A stretch of 64,000 bases of DNA from NCBI GenBank assembly GCA_900149785.2, contig FSSI02000014.1:1-64000 (forward strand), in the 5' to 3' direction. A program made the position numbers and the translations under genes. How positions within the stretch are numbered: position 1 is the stretch's first letter; every line of letters begins with the position of its first letter. Shown here in pieces: positions 51,005 to 59,048 of the stretch. The DNA comes from Sodalinema lacuna_A. Lineage in GTDB: Bacteria > Cyanobacteriota > Cyanobacteriia > Cyanobacteriales > Geitlerinemataceae. Under the pieces are notes generated by a model. That model made no database searches. It was given only the letters and a program-made list of their open reading frames with translations, and was not told the DNA's origin.

Positions 51005-52372
51005 CTAAAACCCCGTCCTTCTAGGACGGCTTTTGACAATCCTGCTTTTTTGTGCCAAGATTGCCCGTACAACCGATGCCAACGGTGCGATGCTTGTTCT
51101 TGAGTTCAAAATCAAAGGGAAACCCCACCAATACGCGGCGATCGACGAAGCGATCCGAACCGCACAGTTCGTTCGTAACAAGGCACTGCGCTATTGGATG
51201 GATACTCCTGGGGTCAACAAATATGACCTTAATAAGTACTGTCGGGTACTCGCTCAAGAGTATGACTTTGCTCGAGAACTCAACAGCACGGCTCGTCAAG
51301 CTTCAGCAGAACGTGCTTGGTCGGCAATCGCTCGATTTTTCGAGAACTGTCGCCGGTCGGTTCCTGGCAAGAAGCGGTGCGACCCCGCGCCGTCGCACGG
51401 CGCCAGGGAACGCGCACCAAGAGAAGGATATCCCAGATTCAAAAAGAACAGTCGTTCCGTCGAGTACAAAACTTCCGGCTGGAAGTTACTCGACCCCAAA
51501 CACATTGTCTTTACCGACAAGAAAGAGATCGGACGACTCAAGTTAATTGGAACCTGGGATTTGGCGTTTTACGGTACCGAACAAATCAAACGGGTTCGAC
51601 TGGTTCGTAGAGCCGATGGCTATTACGCTCAGTTCTGCGTCAAAGTAGAGGTTCGAGAAGAACTCGAACCCTCAGGAAATACCGTGGGTTTAGATGTCGG
51701 ACTCAAGGAGTTCTACACCGATTCCAACGGACAGACTGAACCGAACCCGAGGTTTTACCGAAACGCCGAGAAAAAGCTGAAACGCGCTCACCGAAGGGTG
51801 AGTAAAAAACAGAAAGGCTCTGCCAACCGGAAAAAAGCCGTTAATCGACTCGGACGAGTACACCTCAAAATAAGTCGGCAACGTGAGGAACACGCCAAGA
51901 AACTGGCGCGTTGCGTAATCCGATCTAACGATTTGGTAGCCTATGAAGATTTGAGGATTAAGAATCTGGTGAGAAACCACTGTCTCGCCAAGTCGATTCA
52001 CGATGCAGGTTGGTATCAATTCAGGAAGTGGTTGGAGCATTTTGGAGTGAAGTTTGGCAAGATTACCGTGGCGGTGAATCCTGCCTATACTTCTCAAAAA
52101 TGCTCGAGTTGCGGCACGGTGGTTAAGAAAAGTCTCTCGACTCGAACTCACGTTTGTCAGTGTGGGTGCGAGTTGGATAGAGACCACAACGCAGCCATCA
52201 ACATTCTGAATGCTACCTTAAGTACGGTAGGGCATACCGGAACTTGGGTCGATGACCCACACGCTTCTGGAGATTTGACCGCTACTTTGGCTGGTGCAAA
52301 CCTGTCAGGGCAAGTCGGATCGTTGAATGAAGAATCCCCACGCCGTGATAGCTGGGGAGTGTCAATAAAATA
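51005..52372 (+). mobile_element. TnpB-only IS200/IS605-family (IS1341-type) element
   Basis: A left-end hairpin CCGTCC-TTCT-GGACGG-like structure (about 51014-51031, after CTAAAACC) and a right-end imperfect hairpin (TCCCCACG...GCTGGGGA at about 52337-52361, followed by GTGTCAATAAAA) bracket tnpB. No terminal inverted repeats or target duplications are seen, as expected of this family. No tnpA is present, so mobility would depend on a TnpA elsewhere. The guide (omega) RNA should cover roughly the last 150 bases up to the right end. The exact ends are estimates. Confidence 0.75.
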
Positions 52373-52373
52373 A
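51090..52373 (+). CDS. tnpB: RNA-guided nuclease TnpB (IS1341 type)
   Basis: This protein of about 427 residues starts MLVLEFKIKGKPHQYAAIDE, the usual N-terminus; the frame is open 19 codons upstream without homology. The RuvC catalytic residues are intact: Asp202 in TVGLDVGLKEF, Glu in VAYEDLRIKNL, and the last Asp in CELDRDHNAAINI. The zinc finger CSSCG...CQCG is complete. TnpB cuts DNA guided by the omega RNA made from the element's 3' end, which favours element retention. Between PGKK and GYPRFKK a 17-residue segment (RCDPAPSHGARERAPRE) is inserted in frame by a palindromic element. Whether the protein remains active is unknown. Confidence 0.92.
   Translation: MLVLEFKIKGKPHQYAAIDEAIRTAQFVRNKALRYWMDTPGVNKYDLNKYCRVLAQEYDFARELNSTARQASAERAWSAIARFFENCRRSVPGKKRCDPAPSHGARERAPREGYPRFKKNSRSVEYKTSGWKLLDPKHIVFTDKKEIGRLKLIGTWDLAFYGTEQIKRVRLVRRADGYYAQFCVKVEVREELEPSGNTVGLDVGLKEFYTDSNGQTEPNPRFYRNAEKKLKRAHRRVSKKQKGSANRKKAVNRLGRVHLKISRQREEHAKKLARCVIRSNDLVAYEDLRIKNLVRNHCLAKSIHDAGWYQFRKWLEHFGVKFGKITVAVNPAYTSQKCSSCGTVVKKSLSTRTHVCQCGCELDRDHNAAINILNATLSTVGHTGTWVDDPHASGDLTATLAGANLSGQVGSLNEESPRRDSWGVSIK
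51375..51425 (+). repeat. In-frame palindromic insertion inside tnpB
   Basis: A 51-bp GC-rich segment has nested stems: GGTGCG (51376-51381) with CGCACC (51412-51417), and GCGCCGT-CGC-ACGGCGC (51387-51403). The flanking protein sequence joins as PGKK-GYPRFKK if it is removed, which is the normal TnpB sequence. The insertion is a multiple of three and has no stop in this frame. Confidence 0.82.
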
Positions 52374-52469
52374 ACTTAAGGCAGCGTTGATTAACCAGCA
52401 AAGTTGTAACCTAGCTCGTTTTCATCAGCGCTACTTGTTTTTTGTATCTCTATATTAAGGTAAACCAAC

Positions 52470-52757
52470 ATGGAAAATCGCCAAGAATATCAAGGTAAAA
52501 TGGAAAGCCAACTCCAAGAATGGGGTGCTAAAATTGATGAACTCCAAGCCAAAGCCGACCAAGCCAGCGGCGATGCTAAACAGGAGTGGACTCAAAAAGT
52601 TGAAAACCTAAAATCTAAGCGAAATGAACTTCAACAACATCTCGCTGACCTAAAATCCTCCAGCGATGATGCTTGGGATAGCTTGAAAACCGGCTTTCAA
52701 AATGCTTGGGATGAGTTTAGTCGCTCGGTAGACGAAGCAAAATCCAAGTTTAACTAA
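52470..52757 (+). CDS. Small coiled-coil protein
   Basis: This is a 95-residue, highly charged helical protein. It has heptad patterning through most of its length (LQEWGAKIDELQAKADQA, VENLKSKRNELQQHLADL) and ends SVDEAKSKFN. There is no signal peptide or Cys. Similar small proteins with apolipoprotein-like amphipathic repeats are common in cyanobacteria and are sometimes stress-induced, but the function is unknown. ATG 52470 has AAGG upstream. A hairpin terminator follows. GC content is lower than in the neighbours. Confidence 0.75.
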   Translation: MENRQEYQGKMESQLQEWGAKIDELQAKADQASGDAKQEWTQKVENLKSKRNELQQHLADLKSSSDDAWDSLKTGFQNAWDEFSRSVDEAKSKFN

Positions 52758-52780
52758 AACATTTGACTCAAACCCATCGT

Positions 52781-52818
52781 CCCCAGCGGTGAACGACCGA
52801 ATAGCCGCTATGCTGGGG
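52781..52818. terminator. Hairpin between the coiled-coil gene and hdrB2
   Basis: CCCCAGC (52781-52787) pairs with GCTGGGG (52812-52818), extended by AGCGG/CCGCT inside. It lies between the two convergent genes and may end both transcripts. Confidence 0.6.
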
Positions 52819-52859
52819 GATTCTGGGGAAGGGGTGCAGGGGGCCGCCCCGACGGGTCA

Positions 52860-53753
52860 TCAAACCAGTTTAGCCCCCTGCTTGATTTTTTCAACGACGG
52901 GTTTGGGGGAAACGACGTGTTTATACAGTCCCAATTTGCGGGGAGATAATCCCATCGCCAAGCCCACCAGTTCCGTGATATAAAGAATCGGCATATTATA
53001 GGATTCTTGATAGGCTTCTTCAATGTCAGCTTGACGAAGTTCTAGGTTATTGGCACAGAGAGGACAGGCCAAAACGATACAATCGGCTCTGCGTTCTCTG
53101 GCTTCATCGAGAATTTTTTTGGTCAACTCAAAGGCCGTCTTTTTTTGAGAGACGAGGATTGGCCCACCACAACATTTCGCTTTTGAACGAAAGTCAACGG
53201 GGGTTGCTCCACAAATTTCGGTGAGGCGATCGAGAGACACCGGAGACACGGGAGAATCCCAGCCGGTGATATCCTGAGGACGAGTCAAGAGACAGCCGTA
53301 ATAGGAGGCGACCCTCAAGCCGTGGAGGGGATTGGTGATTTTAGAGGCGACATCAATGTCATTCCAGAGAACATCAACCACATTGCGGACGCGGATGGCT
53401 TCGTCTTCGACGGATAGGCCCATATCCGACAACGTGGCGGCAATTTTGGGACCTTCTTGGGGATCGTCGAGGGCCTGAGCGGCTTTGGCGGACTTGTTGT
53501 AACAGCCCGAACACGAGGCCAGGAGATCTCGATGTTGCTGTTGGGCTAACACCACATTACGAGCGGCTAAGGCCATGGCCACGTCATGGGAGAGTCCAGC
53601 GGCGACGGAACCGCCACAACAGGACCAATCCTCAATTTCGTGCAGATGAACTCCTAATGCGTCGAGGACAACTCGGGTGGAGATGTCAAATTCTTTGGCA
53701 CTGGTATGTAAGCTACATCCAGGATAATAGGCGTATTCAGTAGTCATGATCAA
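52860..53753 (-). CDS. Heterodisulfide reductase subunit B-like protein (sHdrB2-like)
   Basis: This 297-residue protein has two complete CCG domains, the ligands of non-cubane iron-sulfur clusters. The first is YYPGCSLHT...WSCCGGS...SCSGCYN, the second SYYGCLLTRP...AKCCGGPILVS...ACPLCANN. In methanogens HdrB reduces the CoM-S-S-CoB disulfide; in sulfur oxidisers the related sHdrB2 acts in sulfane-sulfur oxidation. It is the last gene of a five-gene operon with ATGA overlaps to the genes upstream. Context favours an sHdr-like role. A role beside succinate dehydrogenase, known for some HdrB-like proteins, is less likely given the complete set. Confidence 0.85.
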   Translation of the reverse strand: MIMTTEYAYYPGCSLHTSAKEFDISTRVVLDALGVHLHEIEDWSCCGGSVAAGLSHDVAMALAARNVVLAQQQHRDLLASCSGCYNKSAKAAQALDDPQEGPKIAATLSDMGLSVEDEAIRVRNVVDVLWNDIDVASKITNPLHGLRVASYYGCLLTRPQDITGWDSPVSPVSLDRLTEICGATPVDFRSKAKCCGGPILVSQKKTAFELTKKILDEARERRADCIVLACPLCANNLELRQADIEEAYQESYNMPILYITELVGLAMGLSPRKLGLYKHVVSPKPVVEKIKQGAKLV

Positions 53754-54349
53754 TCAGGGTTGTGGGTGCGAGTTCGTTTGCGTTTTTCGAGGGCATCATG
53801 GAATTGATCGGGGTTCTTGACGCTGGCCGGAAGGGGAGAGAGTTTGCCCTTGAGTGCCAGTTGAATCCCCAGGGGAGCTTGATCCACCATCGCTTTGAGT
53901 CCCCCATATTTCTGCATCAATTCTGGTTCAAAGAGGATGCCTCGTTTTTGGACTAACTCGACAAAGATTTCATGGAAACGAGTGGCATCATTTTCGATTC
54001 CTTCGCTGATGGCGATCGCCTTGGCCGCTTCAATCACATCCGAGGGACGAACGCCACGGGGACAACGGGAGGTGCAAATATAGCAGGAACTACAAAGCCA
54101 GAGGGTGTTACTTTTGAGAACGCTCTCCCAATCGCCGCGTTGCAACATCAGAATCAGTTTGCGGGGCGATACATCCATGCGATCGATGTTGGTACAGCCA
54201 CCGCTACAGGTTCCGCATTGCATACAGGCGGAGATGGCGGCGGCTTGGCCCCCTTCGGCCAGGACTTTGGCCATGGCCCCTCCATTCATGCGATCGCCGT
54301 CAACTTGGCGATCGACTTTCAGGCCAAAAAAGCATTTCTTGCGTTTCAT
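53750..54349 (-). CDS. Heterodisulfide reductase subunit C-like protein (sHdrC2-like)
   Basis: This 199-residue protein has two [4Fe-4S] ferredoxin motifs, CMQCGTCSGGC near residue 42 and CSSCYICTSRCPRG near residue 86, each followed by the distal Cys-Pro or Cys expected. The C-terminus is polar and basic. HdrC shuttles electrons between HdrB and HdrA or a membrane partner. The ATG at 54349 overlaps the hdrA-like stop by three bases, and its own stop overlaps hdrB2 (ATGA). A second Met (MNGGAMAKVL) 20 residues later is an alternative start. Confidence 0.87.
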   Translation of the reverse strand: MKRKKCFFGLKVDRQVDGDRMNGGAMAKVLAEGGQAAAISACMQCGTCSGGCTNIDRMDVSPRKLILMLQRGDWESVLKSNTLWLCSSCYICTSRCPRGVRPSDVIEAAKAIAISEGIENDATRFHEIFVELVQKRGILFEPELMQKYGGLKAMVDQAPLGIQLALKGKLSPLPASVKNPDQFHDALEKRKRTRTHNPD

Positions 54350-55431
54350 GTTCGTCCTCCTAAATTTGACAATTCCATCCCGGCCAATCGTCCCTGAGAT
54401 GAGCCATTCATCCCATTCATCGGGGCCGACGTGGCTAAGAAGCCCGCGATATCCGCCGCCGCTGAACGTCCATCGGTAATTGACTCCACAATCGCCTTAG
54501 GACCCGTCGCCGTTCCCGCCAGGAAAATTCCGGGGCGATGTGAGGCGTTATTGGAATACTGCTGATGAGCCGTTTCATAAAAGCGGTCTACGCCAGTTTT
54601 CAAACCCGCCACCTCGGACAACTCGGAATTCCCGCACATTCCCACCATCAAGACCAGTAAATCCACCGTCAATCGCATCGGTCGAGAGGTTAAGGTATCC
54701 TCAACCCGCAACAGCAAACTGCCATTATTCTGTTCACTGGCTTCGGACAGGCGACCGCGAATAAATTGCACGCCATACTCTTCCTGAGAACTTCGGTACA
54801 ATTCTTCATAGCCGCGACCAAAAACGCGAATGTCCATATACAGGGAGAACACCTCACAATCGGGCAGCAATTCCTTGAGTCCAATCGACACTTTCACGGA
54901 ATTGGTACAGCAAACCCGAGAACAATAGTTATTGTTCACCTGCTGATCTCGGGAGCCGACACAGTGAACCATGGCCACTTTTTTGGGAATCTTGCCCGCC
55001 GCCGTTCTCACCTGCTTCTGTTTGAGCATGGCATCAAAGTCAATGGAAGTGATGGTATTGTCATAAAGACCATAGCCATACTCTTCCTTGAAGGTGGCAT
55101 CAAAGTGGCGGAATCCCGTGGCAACCAAAATGGCATTGGCCGCAATCTCTTTCCCCGTTGATGTGGTGACCCGGAAATTCGGGGCCGCTCCCTCAATTTT
55201 TTCCACGGAACAATCCGTTAAAATCTCAGTTCCTCGTAAATCCTGTTTTAAGCGATCGACAATTTCTGAACCGGGGGTAAAATCGGGGAAAACTTTATAC
55301 CAATTCTTGACATATCCCCCAACCTGTGATTCTTTTTCAATTAAAACCACATCATAGCCAAAATCTCGTAGGCGTCCAGCGGCGGACAATCCAGCCACAC
55401 CACCACCAATAATTACAACTGTCTGACTCAT
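54346..55431 (-). CDS. Heterodisulfide reductase subunit A-like flavoprotein (sHdrA-like)
   Basis: This 361-residue FAD protein has the N-terminal dinucleotide motif VVIIGGGVAGLSAAGRLRD, the ATG motif ILVATGFRHFD and the C-terminal FAD motif GIFLAGTATGPKAIVES. The HdrA-type cluster motif is visible in NNYCSRVCCTNSVK. It lacks the extra ferredoxin domains and the long C-terminus of methanogen HdrA; this compact form is typical of sHdrA in sulfur oxidisers. The Ser/Gly/Asn-rich tail (GMNGSSQG) is unusual. It sits centrally in the C1-B1-A-C2-B2 order. Confidence 0.86.
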   Translation of the reverse strand: MSQTVVIIGGGVAGLSAAGRLRDFGYDVVLIEKESQVGGYVKNWYKVFPDFTPGSEIVDRLKQDLRGTEILTDCSVEKIEGAAPNFRVTTSTGKEIAANAILVATGFRHFDATFKEEYGYGLYDNTITSIDFDAMLKQKQVRTAAGKIPKKVAMVHCVGSRDQQVNNNYCSRVCCTNSVKVSIGLKELLPDCEVFSLYMDIRVFGRGYEELYRSSQEEYGVQFIRGRLSEASEQNNGSLLLRVEDTLTSRPMRLTVDLLVLMVGMCGNSELSEVAGLKTGVDRFYETAHQQYSNNASHRPGIFLAGTATGPKAIVESITDGRSAAADIAGFLATSAPMNGMNGSSQGRLAGMELSNLGGRT

Positions 55432-55531
55432 TCTCTTAATCCTCGTATTACATCATCGGGTTGGTTCAACGTCTCTAGGAAAGGGGCAAGTTTCGCAACG
55501 GTTATTTCGTCCGATTCTGCCCCGAAGACTC

Positions 55532-56578
55532 CTAAAAAGGTCGCCGCCGTTCTTCAAAAGTTTTCGACGTGTCATAGGGAATGCCAATTTGGTCTAACAA
55601 GGGTTCAATGGGAACCACTTTGGCATTTAAACCACAATCCTTGAACGGGTCATAGCCCAAGAGTAAGCCGGTTAATTGGGCATAGTCCAAAATGCTGACA
55701 TTAAATTCTTCTTCCAGAGCATCTTTGATGGTTCCTTGTTCGGCATCTAAAAACACCGTACAACCAGGACAGTTGGTGAGCATCAAACGACAATCGGGAT
55801 GAGCTTCTTTGAGGCTTTTGAGTTTCTTGTAGACACTGCTAGCGGTGTAGTCGCGGTTTTCGGCAAAGGCACATTGACGGAAGCCCATGCCACAACAATG
55901 TCGCCGTTCAGGATAGTCCACAATCTCGGCTCCAAAGGCTTGTAATAGTCCCACTAAGACTTGGGGAAATTCAACGCCACCCATCGCTTCACCGGGGAAG
56001 ATTTTGCCATAGTGACAGCCAATGTGGTCAACGGCTTTGACACCTTTGAGACTATACTTAGCTTTTTCGGCCAGTTTATGGCGATTGGCAAAAAACACAT
56101 CGGAGGCATGAACAACGGATGGCCGTTCGCCGGAGACATGGGGAATCCAAAAGTCTCGCCCGGTGGTTTCTTTGAGGGTTTTTTCGGTGTACTCCCGCAG
56201 TTCGGGTTCTTCTTCCCAAAGTTTAATGACTTCGGTGTAGTTAGCAAAGGAGGTGACGCAGAAGGAAAAGAGATTGTCAACCCCTTGTTCATAATGAGCC
56301 ACGGAAAAGTTGCGGGCTGCCACGACCATTTGTGTGTCCAGATTGGAGACATCGCCGTGATAGCCAATGGCACCGCATGAGGTATGGCCAGGTGCTTCTC
56401 TGAGGTCGATGCCTAAGTCATTTTTCAAGACTTTATAGGCAATTCCTTCGGTATAGGGGGCGGTACTTTGCAAGAAGCAACTGCGGAAGCATCCCCAAAG
56501 TTGACCTCCGTCATCGTCAACGGTGGGAACTTCTTTTTGGTGGGTTTCCCAGAGGCGGTTTTCGCGTTTAACTTTCAT
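55532..56578 (-). CDS. Heterodisulfide reductase subunit B-like protein (sHdrB1-like)
   Basis: This is a 348-residue protein. The C-terminal CCG domain is complete (DHIGCHYGKIFPG, RRHCCGMGFRQC, TNCPGCTVFLD). The N-terminal one is altered: WGCFRSCFLQSTAPY is followed by TSCGAIGYHG rather than CCG, and the last pair is reduced to FCVTSF. One non-cubane cluster is therefore likely, with the other site degenerate. This asymmetry separates B1 from B2. The gap to hdrA downstream is 100 bases, and a heptamer array lies in the gap to hdrC1 upstream. Confidence 0.82.
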   Translation of the reverse strand: MKVKRENRLWETHQKEVPTVDDDGGQLWGCFRSCFLQSTAPYTEGIAYKVLKNDLGIDLREAPGHTSCGAIGYHGDVSNLDTQMVVAARNFSVAHYEQGVDNLFSFCVTSFANYTEVIKLWEEEPELREYTEKTLKETTGRDFWIPHVSGERPSVVHASDVFFANRHKLAEKAKYSLKGVKAVDHIGCHYGKIFPGEAMGGVEFPQVLVGLLQAFGAEIVDYPERRHCCGMGFRQCAFAENRDYTASSVYKKLKSLKEAHPDCRLMLTNCPGCTVFLDAEQGTIKDALEEEFNVSILDYAQLTGLLLGYDPFKDCGLNAKVVPIEPLLDQIGIPYDTSKTFEERRRPF

Positions 56579-56585
56579 GAGTGAT

Positions 56586-56668
56586 TAGGGAATAGGGAAC
56601 AGGGGAGAAGAAGGCAAAAGGGAATAGGGAACAGGGAACAGGGAATAGGGAACAGGGAACAGGGAGAC
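56586..56668 (+). repeat. (GGGAACA)n heptamer array inside the hdr operon
   Basis: Several GGGAACA/GGGAATA heptamers, partly interrupted by GAAGAAGGCAAAA, fill the spacer between hdrB1 and hdrC1, starting seven bases from the hdrB1 ATG. The array sits in the region where the hdrB1 ribosome binding site should be. Confidence 0.85.
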
Positions 56669-56733
56669 CCTAGCCTTAGCCGTTCTTCGGAGAGAAGAAA
56701 TCATGGGGCCGCTGGACCGTGGGCGGTGGGCGG

Positions 56734-57468
56734 TTAACGGGATTTCGATTTAGGAAGGTCGTAGTTGCGGCTGTCCGCTGTGTCTAACCAGGTTTGCCAG
56801 TATTTATCAACTTCGGCTTTACTGCCGAGTTTGCGTTCCATACCCGCTTCGACTGCATCCATGAGGGTAACAGCACCGGTTTTGTGATAAATTTCCCGCA
56901 ACTCATCCAAATCTTCCTCAGGAATTTGACGGTGAGACCCGGCACTGTTTTCTAGGTTCATGGGAACGCCCCACCATTCCCGCATTTCCGCTTGATGTTC
57001 GTAGTAGTATTCCCAGTTTTCGCCGAGTTCGGGGAAATGGTCTGGGGCTATGTTTTCTGCGAGTAAGGTATAGCCCCGTTTCAACATATTTTCCCCGAAT
57101 AGCCGCTTGGCGATGAGTTGTTGTCGTCCTTTTTCGGACTCGGCGAAGTAGCCATGGCGGACGGACAGCCGACGCAGGGCTAACACAACTGAGGCGGGAC
57201 TGTTACCTCGGGGACAGCGGGTTTTACAAGAAAAACATTGTCCACAAAACCAGATTTTGTCGGATTTGAGGAGTTCTTCGATGATGAGGTCGTCATCTTG
57301 AGTTGAGACGATGTTCATCACTTCCCGAGGGGAGTAGTCATAGACTTCAGCCGCTGGGCAAACGGCGGTACACACACCACAGTTTAGACAGGCGTTCATC
57401 CCATGCTGGAAAAGAATGTCTTGTTCGAGTTCGTCATAGAGTTGTCCCATTGGCTGAATATCCTCCAA
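56734..57468 (-). CDS. Heterodisulfide reductase subunit C-like protein (sHdrC1-like)
   Basis: This is a 244-residue iron-sulfur protein. Two [4Fe-4S] motifs are present: CLNCGVCTAVCPAAEVYDYS near residue 27 and CGQCFSCKTRCPRG near residue 75. The C-terminal part (about 120-244) is a helical extension ending in a Lys/Arg/Ser tail. It is the first gene of the operon; its promoter should lie in 57469-57635, after the terminator of the sqr transcript. The order C1-B1-A-C2-B2 matches the sHdr gene order, except that the small hypothetical gene and the lipoate-binding-protein genes are not found here. Confidence 0.85.
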   Translation of the reverse strand: MEDIQPMGQLYDELEQDILFQHGMNACLNCGVCTAVCPAAEVYDYSPREVMNIVSTQDDDLIIEELLKSDKIWFCGQCFSCKTRCPRGNSPASVVLALRRLSVRHGYFAESEKGRQQLIAKRLFGENMLKRGYTLLAENIAPDHFPELGENWEYYYEHQAEMREWWGVPMNLENSAGSHRQIPEEDLDELREIYHKTGAVTLMDAVEAGMERKLGSKAEVDKYWQTWLDTADSRNYDLPKSKSR

Positions 57469-57635
57469 GTTGTTTTAGTTACATCTCAGTGCTGTCTAAG
57501 GGGTCTCTCAGTTGCCTTATCAGTTGCCTTAGACGAATAGAAGATAGCGTATATGTCTATGTAGCTATGATATAACCTAAACCGGCTACTCCTCATTTTT
57601 GTTACATAACTTAATATAAATGGAGTGATTAATCA

Positions 57636-57676
57636 TAAAAACCCCCTAACCCAGTCTTGAATCCGAGGTTAGGGGG
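57636..57676 (-). terminator. Rho-independent terminator of sqr
   Basis: CCCCCTAACC (57642-57651) pairs with GGTTAGGGGG (57667-57676). On the minus strand the hairpin is followed by TTTTTATG, a classic terminator for the sqr transcript, about 60 bases past its stop. It separates sqr from the hdr operon. Confidence 0.85.
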
Positions 57677-57737
57677 AGGAGTTGCAGTGAATGAACGCGA
57701 AATCTGCCCCAGGAGAGCGTTAACGGGGCCAAGAGAC

Positions 57738-59048
57738 TTAACCGCGCCAGCGGAAGGGTTTGATATAGTTGCCTTCAAAGGGTTTCCCGGTCAACATTCG
57801 ATTCCAGTAAATCCAGGGGAGAGCGTGTTTTTTCATCAACCACATCACCCAACGCTCTTTGGTGGGGTTGAGGGGGAAACTCGAGGTCGGCTGGCAGTTG
57901 TAGCCATCAAACTCGGCCATGACGGTTTTGTCATAACCGGTAATCAGAGGACAGCAGGTGTAACCGTCATATTCCGAGACGAGGGGCCTTGAGTTGAAGA
58001 AGCTGAGTAGGTTTTGGGCAACGACGGGGGCCTGTTTACGGACGGCGGCGGCGGTTTTGGAGGTGGGGGCGGAGGAAGCGTCGCCGAGGCTGAAGATATT
58101 AGGATAACGCTTGTGTTGCAAGGTTCCGGGATAGATATCGACCCAACCATAGGGACTCTCGGGGTCTGCTAGGGGACTGTGTTTAATGAAATCTGGCGCA
58201 CTCTGGGGAGGGGCGACATGGATGAAGTTGTAGGGAATGCTGACTTCATCGACGGGGGTGTCATTTTCGAGAATCTCAAAGATGGCTTCTTGCTGCTCGC
58301 CTTTAATCTCTTTAAGGTTATGGGCGAATTTAACCTTAATCTCGCGCTCTTTGGCGACTTTTCCTAGGACGTTGGCATAGGCTTCAACGCCAAACATACG
58401 GGTGTTTGGGGTCAGAAACATGACATCTGAGCGGTCTCGCAGGCCCATTTTGCTGCGGAAGTGGTCGTCGGCCATGTACATGATTTTTTGGGGAGCGCCG
58501 CCACATTTGATGGGGGTGTTTGGATAGGTGAATAGGGCGTTCCCACCGCTGAAGTTACGGATGCTTTCCCAGGTGTAGGGGGCGTATTTGGGGGAGTAGT
58601 TGCTGGTGACTCCGTTTTTGCCGATGGCGTCTTTGAGTCCTTTGATGAGATGCCAGTTAATTTGGATGCCTGGACAGACGATTAGGCCGTCATACTCAAC
58701 CTGTAGGTTGCCGGTGGTTAGGACGGCGTTTTGCTCTGGCTTGAATTCGGTGGCTCGTTCGATAATCCAGGTGACGCTTTTGGGTATCACCTGGTGTTGC
58801 GCTTTGACGGTGTCTTCGATTTGAAACACGCCACCACCGGTTAGGGTCCAACCCGGTTGATAGTAGTGTTTCTCAGACGGTTCGACGATGGCAATGCTGA
58901 GGGAGGGGTCTTGTTTGAGGAGTAGGGAGGCGGTGGTGATGCCCGCTGCACCTCCTCCGATAATGACAATGGGGTAATGGACAACTTTACGGGGTTTTTC
59001 GTCATCCAAGGCAGGGGTATTCTCGGAGGCTTGCAGAGTCGAAGACAT
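57738..59048 (-). CDS. sqr: Type II sulfide:quinone oxidoreductase (SQOR-like)
   Basis: This FAD enzyme of about 436 residues oxidises sulfide to sulfane sulfur and passes electrons to the quinone pool. The sequence follows human SQOR closely: PIVIIGGGAAGITTASLLL, the first active Cys in PNTPIKCGGAPQKIMY, PNIFSLGDASSAPTSKTAAA, the second active Cys in DGYTCCPLITGY and the C-terminal membrane-binding part ALPWIYWNRMLTG. Both redox cysteines are present. The frame opens at GTG 59129; ATG 59048 gives a more usual start. Linkage with the hdr operon suggests that the product feeds further oxidation. It ends at its own terminator. Confidence 0.92.
   Translation of the reverse strand: MSSTLQASENTPALDDEKPRKVVHYPIVIIGGGAAGITTASLLLKQDPSLSIAIVEPSEKHYYQPGWTLTGGGVFQIEDTVKAQHQVIPKSVTWIIERATEFKPEQNAVLTTGNLQVEYDGLIVCPGIQINWHLIKGLKDAIGKNGVTSNYSPKYAPYTWESIRNFSGGNALFTYPNTPIKCGGAPQKIMYMADDHFRSKMGLRDRSDVMFLTPNTRMFGVEAYANVLGKVAKEREIKVKFAHNLKEIKGEQQEAIFEILENDTPVDEVSIPYNFIHVAPPQSAPDFIKHSPLADPESPYGWVDIYPGTLQHKRYPNIFSLGDASSAPTSKTAAAVRKQAPVVAQNLLSFFNSRPLVSEYDGYTCCPLITGYDKTVMAEFDGYNCQPTSSFPLNPTKERWVMWLMKKHALPWIYWNRMLTGKPFEGNYIKPFRWRG

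Noticed and set aside
52860..57468. Interpretation of the hdr genes as methanogenic heterodisulfide reductase or glycolate oxidase subunits
   Set aside because: No methanogen-type HdrA extensions, hydrogenase or GlcD gene; the compact HdrA and the gene order fit sHdr better.
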